Positions 1 to 6,190 of a stretch of DNA of 15,947 nt are shown piece after piece. The translations under genes and the position numbers were made by a program. The notes beneath the pieces are model-generated. The model did no database searches. It saw nothing but the letters and a program-made list of their open reading frames with translations, and was not told where the DNA came from. The stretch's first letter is position 1. Every line of letters starts with the position of its first letter. This DNA comes from Flavobacteriales bacterium UBA3376 (GTDB lineage Bacteria; Bacteroidota; Bacteroidia; Flavobacteriales; Weeksellaceae), in contig DEQC01000012.1 of the NCBI GenBank assembly GCA_002359055.1, positions 1 through 15,947 of the forward strand. Direction: 5' to 3'.

Positions 1-25
1 GTTTTTCCATAGTAGGGGGATTGTG

Positions 26-154
26 GCTAACGTTTTGGGCTTTGCGAAGAAGCGGACTTCGGAGCACAAAATTGTCAACATACCACAAAAGTTGATGCGA
101 GGTAGGATGTTCAATTAACCACTGAACCCGCTTTTTTGCAAAACCGCTGTTAGC
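26..154 (-). repeat. Hairpin element A, attC-like site (TAAC...GTTA) downstream of sngC
   Basis: This is an imperfect palindrome of about 129 bp. The left arm (26-56) begins GCTAACG and contains CTTTGCGAAGAAGCGG. The right arm (127-154) contains CCGCTTTTTTGCAAAA and ends CTGTTAGC. The two arms pair at about 13 of 16 positions over the core. An inner stem pairs 71-84 with 101-115. Read on the minus strand (the direction of the genes), it starts GCTAAC and ends CGTTAGCC, the layout of an integron attC site (R'' then R'). It shares arm sequence (GCGAAG, GCGGA, CCCGC, TGTTAGC) with element C. From 155 to 275 I see no gene, only T- and G-rich sequence. Its identity as attC is inference; it could also be a non-mobile Bacteroidetes hairpin repeat. 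Confidence 0.6.
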
Positions 155-209
155 ACTTCGCCCTTCTTTTCTGTCGTGTTTGTTCGTTGTCATTTCGTGT
201 CTGTCTTGG

Positions 210-240
210 TGCGTTGGATTGAGGTGTTTTGCAAATGTGC
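210..240 (+). repeat. Left copy of a two-part direct repeat flanking the Shango operon
   Basis: TGCGTTGG (210-217) is followed 13 nt later by GCAAATGTGC (231-240). The same two words in the same order occur at 5758-5765 and 5774-5783, just beyond the other end of the operon. A further TGCGTTGG lies at 248-255. The copies do not extend beyond these words, so this may be shared repeat-family sequence rather than a target-site duplication. Confidence 0.45.
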
Positions 241-275
241 CACCAAATGCGTTGGCAATTCAACTAGGTAATTTG

Positions 276-2408
276 TCAAGTCTGTTCGTTATTAATAAGT
301 TCTAATTTGCTTAGTAGCTCTTTTGTTTGTTGAATGTCAAAGTATTTGTTCTTTACAAGTTTAATTTGATAGCTCTTTGGTAAATAGATTCCCCATTTGG
401 AAAAATCTAAAAGTGTTGGATTGGTTTCTAAAAGTGTTGAAATGTGAGTATCAATGTCTGTCAAAGGGAATGATAAATAATTCCATTTAGTAATCAATTC
501 TTCTTTAGGAACTTCAATGTCAAACGAACTACTGCTGTCGTCAAGCGTATTTTTAATTCCAGCAATATTCAAAAGCAATTGTAACGTCCTATTAATTCGT
601 GTTCCTGTAAATGTGAATAGTTGCAAATGTTTTTCTGCTGTCAATAAAGGTCTTTCAGACTGTAAATTCTTGATATTGAAAACTGCGAAATCATTACGCA
701 TCATTTCTATTTCATCAAAACTAGGTTCATCAAGAAAATCGTATTCTGTTTTAGAATACAATATCTCAAACATTTTCTCTCTTATTTTCTGATGAACAAC
801 AGCACCTCCACCAAAAAACATTGGCTTTTTACCGTCTTTTGCTGGTATAACCTCAATTTTTTTTGCTTTGTGGTCTACGAATTTTATTTTCCAGATTTTT
901 GCAGATAGCAATATGTTCTCATCTTCAATAATTTGAGGTGAAAAAGGTATTTCTCCAATTGTATTACCTGCATTTACAACTTTAAAATTTTCTTCGGTTT
1001 TGAATACGCTGTAAAATTCTCGACTATTAACAACTTTCTCGCCTTCAACACCAATAATAACCTCGTGTTGCAGTTTTTCAAGAAAATCAATTTCAATTAA
1101 ATATTGTAGAATTTCTTCAATTTCTGTTTGCTCAATTAAATTGAAAGCTGAATTTTCTTTTAGTTGTTTTATAAGTTCTGTTAACAGAACCCCAGAATGA
1201 CCTTTAGTTATTGACAATGCTTGATGAACTAAAATGTCATAAGGATTTTCATTTTTTTCGGGTGGCTCAATAAAACTTTCCTTGTATAAAAGCCAACAAG
1301 CTATGGATTGTAATAAAGTCCATTGAGTTGTTGCATAAAGAAATAAATTACTACTCTCTCCATCTTTTCTACCACTTCTTCCAACTCTTTGAATTAATGA
1401 AGCAATACTGTGAGTTGCATCTATCTGAACAACTTCATCAACAGAACCTATATCTATACCAAGCTCCAAAGTTGATGTGCAGGAAATACAAAAGTTATGT
1501 CGCTTGTTGTTCTTTGCAAAGTACTCAACACATTCCCTTACTTCTCTATCAACTGACGAATGATGTGAAAAGTAATTTGAATGCCCTTTTACTCTTTCAG
1601 ATATTTTTTTAAGTTTTACCGCTACTTCTTCTGCCCGTCCTCTGCTGTTTGGGAAGATTAGAACTTTATTGTCTTTGGTTTCAATATATAAGTCTTTCAA
1701 AAGTTCTAAAGGCAATTCTTCATTTTCATTTTTGAAAAAGCGGAATAGAGCATTGATTTCTTTTGCAGTCCTGTCTAATAACACCTTGGTTTTTAACTCA
1801 TCTCCAGTAAATCTCTTTGCTTCATTGTAATCCCCAATTGTTGCTGAAAGACCTACAATACTGAATGATTGGGAGTTTACCCTTTGAAGTCTGCTTAAAA
1901 TAGATTTTAATTGAGTTCCTCTGTCTGTTCCAATGAAAGAATGTATTTCATCTATTACAACATACTTTAAATTTGAAAATAACTGTTTAACATTGAACGG
2001 TTTATTTACAAACATTGCTTCTAATGATTCGGGGGTGATTAAAACAATTCCATTTGGCTGTTTGATTAATCTATCTTTCAAAGTTTTATTTGCTTCACCG
2101 TGCCATTTGGTAACAGTTACATCAAGGTTTTTACAAAGTTCTTCGACACGATAAAATTGGTCATTGATTAATGCGATTAAGGGCGAAATATATAGAACTT
2201 GAACACCTGAATCATTGAAGTTTACTTTTGAAAGTATTGGTAAAAATGCAGCTTCAGTTTTACCCGAAGCAGTCCTAGAAGCCAAAATAAAATTTTCATC
2301 CGAACTTAAAATTTTGGAAATAGCAGCATTTTGAATCGGTCGCAACTGCTCCCAACCCTTATCACGAATAAATTTTCGTATTGGCTCTGAAAGTAGGTCA
2401 AATGACAT
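276..2408 (-). CDS. sngC: Shango system helicase SngC, Lhr-like superfamily 2 DEAD/DEAH-box helicase
   Basis: The product is a 710-residue superfamily 2 helicase with all the expected motifs: a Q-motif-like stretch (residues 17-30), Walker A ASRTASGKTEAA (43-54), motif II DEIH (153-156), motif III SAT (188-190), motif V around STLELGIDIG (312-321) and motif VI QRVGRSGR (340-347). A long C-terminal part resembles the winged-helix and accessory region of Lhr-type helicases. It should bind and unwind or translocate along nucleic acid in the cytoplasm. The ATG shares one base with the sngB stop (TAATG), so it is the last gene of a translationally coupled operon. TerB-domain protein, BrxD-like ATPase and helicase together are the published Shango anti-phage composition. 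A BREX type 2 brxHI gene is the main alternative, but no pglX, pglZ or pglW gene accompanies it. The mechanism cannot be read from sequence. Confidence 0.87.
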   Translation of the reverse strand: MSFDLLSEPIRKFIRDKGWEQLRPIQNAAISKILSSDENFILASRTASGKTEAAFLPILSKVNFNDSGVQVLYISPLIALINDQFYRVEELCKNLDVTVTKWHGEANKTLKDRLIKQPNGIVLITPESLEAMFVNKPFNVKQLFSNLKYVVIDEIHSFIGTDRGTQLKSILSRLQRVNSQSFSIVGLSATIGDYNEAKRFTGDELKTKVLLDRTAKEINALFRFFKNENEELPLELLKDLYIETKDNKVLIFPNSRGRAEEVAVKLKKISERVKGHSNYFSHHSSVDREVRECVEYFAKNNKRHNFCISCTSTLELGIDIGSVDEVVQIDATHSIASLIQRVGRSGRKDGESSNLFLYATTQWTLLQSIACWLLYKESFIEPPEKNENPYDILVHQALSITKGHSGVLLTELIKQLKENSAFNLIEQTEIEEILQYLIEIDFLEKLQHEVIIGVEGEKVVNSREFYSVFKTEENFKVVNAGNTIGEIPFSPQIIEDENILLSAKIWKIKFVDHKAKKIEVIPAKDGKKPMFFGGGAVVHQKIREKMFEILYSKTEYDFLDEPSFDEIEMMRNDFAVFNIKNLQSERPLLTAEKHLQLFTFTGTRINRTLQLLLNIAGIKNTLDDSSSSFDIEVPKEELITKWNYLSFPLTDIDTHISTLLETNPTLLDFSKWGIYLPKSYQIKLVKNKYFDIQQTKELLSKLELINNEQT

Positions 2409-3724
2409 TATAGTTCATCAATATTATCTAATAAAGAAAGTTCATTTGGTCTTTCATCTTCAATTTCCAGCTCTCCAAACAAAACACTTTTATCAATATT
2501 TGGGTTTTGCCTAATAATGTTTGATATATTTAAAAAGTCTCTAATTACTTCCCTTGGTGTTAAAAACTCAGATGCTCCGGGCTTATTGAAAATTTCCTCC
2601 ATAAATTGTTGAATTTCATCATCAGATATTTTCAGTTCTGTTTTATAGTTAAATTCAAAAATAGCTTTCAGTTTTTTTAGTAGTACAAATATTTCATTAT
2701 TATTGAGTGGTAATAATTTAATAACAGGCTGAGCAAAGTCTCTGATTTCAGAAGTTTCAAATTTATTGGTTGCAAGTCTTGTTTTTAAGGCATCATAACT
2801 AAAAAGGCCTCTGCGTTGATTTTCTAAAAATTCTTTGGTTCCTGCAAAATTGAAGAATAAGTTAGATACCTTACCTTGAAAGCAATCATTGTAAATGGTC
2901 AGGATTTTTTCGTAATTCTTTTCTCTCATCACGGAAGTGGAAATCTTGTAAAGGTTAATTGCCTCATCAAGATTTATCATAAAACCACTATAACCCATAT
3001 TCACAAAGAGTTTGCAGAAGTTTTTAAGCATATCATAATAATTCAGGTCGTTAATTACTTCTCTTACATCCAAATCCTGTCTTGCTTCCGTTTTTGTCCT
3101 ATATTCTCCTTTGAGCCATTTTAATGCGTTTCGCCTAAGTTGTTCATCCCCTTTTATATAGCCTTCATAATACTTTATTACAACCGTTCCAAAGTCAAAA
3201 CCACCAACCTCGGTAATGTCGTTCATAGTTTTCATTATGTTGTTTTGAATGAGTTTTAAGTATTGCTCATTTCGGATGTCAGTAAGTGAAATATTATTTT
3301 CCTCTGCTGTCTTTATGATAATTTGTTCAATCCACTTTTCTAGCAATGTTGGCAAGGCACCACCTTCGGGTTTTGTTTGAATTGAAACATTATCCATAAT
3401 TGCTGAATAAAGAGCTACTCCTTTACCGTCATTAGAATACAGACGATTGTCAGGAGTGAAGTCCGCATTAGCCACTACAAATTTTTGCTTTAATGCTACC
3501 GTATTAAGTAAATGAAGCATAAAGGATTTCCCTGAACCGAAGTCACCAATCCAAAATTTAACCATACTATGTCCATTTTTGACATCTTCTAGTGCTGTTA
3601 TAACTGCATTAATTTCATCTGAACGTCCAACAGTTATATGCTGAACGCCTATCTTTGGAACTACTCCACCAATTAAGGAATTAATAATTGATGTGGCTTC
3701 TTTCGGTTTTATGTTATCTATCAT
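2408..3724 (-). CDS. sngB: Shango system ATPase SngB (BrxD-like P-loop ATP-binding protein)
   Basis: This 438-residue P-loop NTPase has Walker A GDFGSGKS (residues 60-67) and a Walker B-like strand ending in acidic residues, GFMINLDEA (247-255, D253/E254). The opening (EATSIINSLIGG, then a VGR motif) and the overall length match the DUF2791/BrxD ATPase family found in BREX type 2 and Shango loci. A winged-helix-like C-terminal half follows. It probably loads or powers the neighbouring helicase, but this is inferred from the family. The ATG lies inside the end of sngA (11-nt overlap) and the stop overlaps the sngC ATG, so all three proteins are very likely made from one transcript in coupled fashion. 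Nothing is missing from the expected ATPase motifs, and there is no frameshift. Confidence 0.85.
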   Translation of the reverse strand: MIDNIKPKEATSIINSLIGGVVPKIGVQHITVGRSDEINAVITALEDVKNGHSMVKFWIGDFGSGKSFMLHLLNTVALKQKFVVANADFTPDNRLYSNDGKGVALYSAIMDNVSIQTKPEGGALPTLLEKWIEQIIIKTAEENNISLTDIRNEQYLKLIQNNIMKTMNDITEVGGFDFGTVVIKYYEGYIKGDEQLRRNALKWLKGEYRTKTEARQDLDVREVINDLNYYDMLKNFCKLFVNMGYSGFMINLDEAINLYKISTSVMREKNYEKILTIYNDCFQGKVSNLFFNFAGTKEFLENQRRGLFSYDALKTRLATNKFETSEIRDFAQPVIKLLPLNNNEIFVLLKKLKAIFEFNYKTELKISDDEIQQFMEEIFNKPGASEFLTPREVIRDFLNISNIIRQNPNIDKSVLFGELEIEDERPNELSLLDNIDEL

Positions 3725-5705
3725 TTCGCTGAATTTTTTGAAAATACTCTGGAATAATTGTGTAGTAATCGTCTTCTTCTTCTATTAAGACATCATCTAA
3801 TACTTCATAACAGGATTCGTTGATGCTTTCAATTAATTGATTTTTGAAGACACCTTGAGATTTAGCAAATTCTTCTATCTCAATTTGAGGTATTGAAAAA
3901 TTGTTTTTTGAAAACAGTTCTAAAACTGAAATATGAGTTGGATTGAGTGATAATTCACTCAAAAATATTGACTGACTTGTTTCCTCTTTTTTTCGAGTTA
4001 TTTCAATCTTAATTTCTTCACTGCTTATCTCTTGTGATTGAATTGAATTGTTTTCATCTCCAAATTCTTCACGTAAATATTCATTCAAGAGTTCAACAGT
4101 CCCAGAGTGTTGCTGTTGAACTTCTTTGATAGTTGTTCTGTCCAATTGTATTTTTTTACGCTTTACTTTATAAATTTTTGGGACAGCATTAACTGCTTTA
4201 TCTAAATCTTTGTCTTTAATAAGTTCACTAACAATTTGCTCGAAATCGTGAAGTTGCTCGTTAGTTTTAAATAGGCTTTTCTGAATTGTCTTTGTCAGCT
4301 GCTTATTGTTAAAGGTTGCAGATTTTAAGTCGTGATATAAGTAATGAACATAGAGCGTTAGAGAAGCTATCTTATCATATTTCGCAATAAACTTTGAGGC
4401 TTCAAAAAATATATTCTCAATTGATGGATTTTTTTTATTGACTTTCCCTAATTCGATTATATCTTCTATGAAGGTACTTGAATTGCTTTTAAAATTTGTA
4501 GTTAGTTCCTCAAATTTAGTTTTCCATCTGCTTGTTGTCTGCGAATTTAGTTCAATTTCAGTAGCTTCATCAGGAGGAGTAATTTTAGAAATTAGGGCTG
4601 GTAACAACTCAATAACCTTTTTAATTATTTTTGAGTCAAATTCAGATTTGGCTTCTTCATTTGTATAATATGTATCAGTATTTAGTTTCCGTTTATGTCC
4701 GTAGGATTCACGAACTGCATTCTCACAATACTTAAAAATAGTCGAGTAGAATGTGTTTGTAGTTGATTCTATGGAATACTTGTAATTCTGACTACCGCTT
4801 CTGTATTTGAAATGTTTACGTGCAATTACATCAGCAACAAAAGTAAATTCCTTTTCCATAGTTGTTCCCTCTGATTCGTATTTAGCTTTTAATTCAGAAA
4901 TAACAGCAATGTATAGCTTAAGAACTTCAAGGCAACAAAACTCAATACTGCAAAAAATATTGCTTGGATACCATAGCTTGTTTAATAGATTTACTTCTTC
5001 ATCATTGAGATTTAATTTGGTTTTGTATTTACTGCCTAATCGCCAATAGTCATAGTCGTAATTTGAGCTGTAGTTTTGATAGCTATACCTGTTTTCTTCT
5101 CTAAGTCTTGTAACATCATCACTATAACCATCTAATTCCATTTTTTCAATCAAAAAGGAGACTCCATAAGATTTGGTTTTAGGATAGCATTGTCCTAAAA
5201 GTTTCAGTTGACTTTCTAATTTTGATAAGTTTTTATGGCTGTCATATTCATTGAGCAAGTCGAATAATAGTATGAAAGCGTAGTTTGTATTTCCTTCTAA
5301 ATCAAAATATTCCCCATTCAAAAAGCTTGTTTTGAAAATATTATAAAACTTTTTTTGTTCAACTGATGCACTATTTAACTCGGAATATGAATAAACATAG
5401 TGGTGTGCCCAGTAGGGCACACCATTAATGTATTTTTTCAAATTGTTGTTTGAGGTTATTCTGTAAGGTTGGTCTGTGACATCAATTATTGAATCATCAT
5501 AATTACTTTTTGTCGAGCTTGATGTAGTTACAGTTATTTTTATGTTTTTGAGAATATTTTGGACTAATTCATCTTTCACTTCTTGTTCAGTTTTCTGTCT
5601 AACATTGGAATTTGCAACCTTAGTTCTTTGTTGAGCTGGTTGTTTCTTTTTTGTTGCGGCATAAATTATAAAAATTATTGTTCCAATGATGATTATTGCA
5701 GTCAT
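3714..5705 (-). CDS. sngA: Shango system protein SngA, membrane-anchored TerB-N/TerB-C domain protein
   Basis: The product has 663 residues. Residues 3-17 form one hydrophobic segment followed by a basic stretch (KKK), which suggests an inner-membrane anchor with the bulk in the cytoplasm. A TerB-N-type domain starts near residue 97 (YWAHHYVYS, then EQKKFY, then LEGNTNYAFILLFDLLNEY at 136-154) and continues to about 310. The last 80 residues look like the TerB-C domain (NQLIESINE, then EEEDDYY). A central TerB metal-binding core is not obvious to me. It is the first gene of the operon, overlapping sngB by 11 nt, so its promoter should drive all three genes. TerB-domain proteins link membrane-associated stress sensing with DNA-processing enzymes, and in Shango SngA is the TerB component. 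Its exact role, such as phage sensing, is not visible. The start is chosen at the ATG preceding the hydrophobic segment. Confidence 0.83.
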   Translation of the reverse strand: MTAIIIIGTIIFIIYAATKKKQPAQQRTKVANSNVRQKTEQEVKDELVQNILKNIKITVTTSSSTKSNYDDSIIDVTDQPYRITSNNNLKKYINGVPYWAHHYVYSYSELNSASVEQKKFYNIFKTSFLNGEYFDLEGNTNYAFILLFDLLNEYDSHKNLSKLESQLKLLGQCYPKTKSYGVSFLIEKMELDGYSDDVTRLREENRYSYQNYSSNYDYDYWRLGSKYKTKLNLNDEEVNLLNKLWYPSNIFCSIEFCCLEVLKLYIAVISELKAKYESEGTTMEKEFTFVADVIARKHFKYRSGSQNYKYSIESTTNTFYSTIFKYCENAVRESYGHKRKLNTDTYYTNEEAKSEFDSKIIKKVIELLPALISKITPPDEATEIELNSQTTSRWKTKFEELTTNFKSNSSTFIEDIIELGKVNKKNPSIENIFFEASKFIAKYDKIASLTLYVHYLYHDLKSATFNNKQLTKTIQKSLFKTNEQLHDFEQIVSELIKDKDLDKAVNAVPKIYKVKRKKIQLDRTTIKEVQQQHSGTVELLNEYLREEFGDENNSIQSQEISSEEIKIEITRKKEETSQSIFLSELSLNPTHISVLELFSKNNFSIPQIEIEEFAKSQGVFKNQLIESINESCYEVLDDVLIEEEDDYYTIIPEYFQKIQRNDR

Positions 5706-5726
5706 TCGTCTCTAAATCTTAGTTTT

Positions 5727-5734
5727 CAAAAGTA
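5727..5734 (-). promoter_or_regulatory. Candidate -7 box of the sngABC promoter
   Basis: Read on the minus strand, the sequence is TACTTTTG, an exact match to the Bacteroidetes -7 consensus TAnnTTTG, about 22 nt upstream of the sngA ATG. No clear TTTG is seen at the expected -33 spacing, so this rests on the -7 box alone. Confidence 0.35.
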
Positions 5735-5757
5735 AATAAAATTGTTCGGGATGCTGT

Positions 5758-5783
5758 TGCGTTGGGGCAAAAAGCAAATGTGC
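5758..5783 (+). repeat. Right copy of the two-part direct repeat flanking the Shango operon
   Basis: TGCGTTGG (5758-5765) and, 8 nt later, GCAAATGTGC (5774-5783) repeat the pair found at 210-217 and 231-240 in the same orientation and order. The spacing differs (8 against 13 nt). It abuts the left end of the degenerate hairpin element B. Confidence 0.45.
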
Positions 5784-6092
5784 TGCATAGCGTGGGCTTT
5801 GGGCGTGAGGATGCAGCTCTTTTGATTTTGCTGAAGCATTGGCATTTTTTCTTTCATTTTTCTGTTCCTTTATTGTCGGTCGTGTCGTTCTCTAAGCTGA
5901 CCGCCAACGGCAGTCCGTCTAAAAACCTTCGTTTTTTCTAATTACTGCTTAAACTTACTCATTTATTTTCGTTTTAAGCTATTTTAAGTACTCTATTTAT
6001 AAAAACAGGTTTCCCAAAAAAGGAAAACAAGATGTCGTAAAATGCCTTAAAATGGCTTGTCAGAACTGAAAAATAAACCTCGCTTAAAATCC

Positions 6093-6114
6093 GGTTGCTG
6101 AGTGAAATCGAAGT
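6093..6114 (+). repeat. Degenerate copy of a Flavobacteriaceae interspersed repeat
   Basis: GGTTGCTGAGTGAAATCGAA resembles a short repeat I recall as abundant between genes of flavobacteria (GGTCACTGAGCGGAGTCGAA and variants). It lies in the interval that splits element B, so it may mark a secondary insertion. Only one copy is present in this window, and the identification rests on recollection. Confidence 0.35.
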
Positions 6115-6176
6115 ATAAACGAGGTCTTATTTTAAAGCTATTAAAAAAAAAAGGGGGTTGTGCAACGGTTACCGAT

Positions 6177-6186
6177 GTTACCTGCA
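6177..6186 (+). repeat. Left inverted flank of the TrlF cassette (GTTACCTGCA)
   Basis: GTTACCTGCA is the exact reverse complement of TGCAGGTAAC at 8877-8886, on the other side of the TrlF gene. The match extends to 13 of 14 bases. Only 4 nt separate it from the natural TrlF stop codon. Confidence 0.6.
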
Positions 6187-6190
6187 GGTT

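Larger units (their letters stand above)
5782..6188 (-). repeat. Element B: degenerate or interrupted attC-like site between trlF and sngA
   Basis: Read on the minus strand, the right end begins CCTGCAGGTAAC (6188-6177), which resembles the R'' ends of elements A and C, and continues through CGGTAACCGTTGCAC. The left end (about 5806-5782) reads CAAAGCCCACGCTATGCAGC, close to the end of element A (CAAAGCCCAAAACGTTAGCC), but with CGCTA in place of CGTTA. About 370 bp separate the two ends, far more than in elements A, C and D. Either an insertion has split the site or two partial sites are present. GCTGCAT (5782-5788) and ATGCAGC (5811-5817) also form a small inverted repeat. Confidence 0.35.
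5818..6190. other. Noncoding interval inside element B; no gene seen
   Basis: No open frame here has recognisable coding character on either strand. The stretch 5850-5940 is richer in G and C than the surrounding genes. From 5940 to 6160 there are many TTAAAAT/ATTTTAA words and a small inverted pair ACCTCG (6077-6082)/CGAGGT (6120-6125). A run of ten A on the plus strand (6143-6152) becomes a T-run downstream of the TrlF gene and, with the short GTTG-TG-CAAC palindrome beside it, could act as a weak terminator for that gene. Confidence 0.5.

Noticed and set aside
276..5705. BREX type 2 system, suggested by the BrxD-like ATPase and Lhr-like helicase.
   Set aside because: There is no pglX methylase, pglZ phosphatase, pglW or pglY gene, and the partner is a TerB-N/TerB-C protein, which defines Shango.
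6009..6060. Short inverted words (TTTCC...GGAAA and ACAAG...CTTGT) considered as a terminator or small RNA.
   Set aside because: The stems are only five bases, no T-run follows, and the composition is so AT-rich that such pairs are expected by chance.
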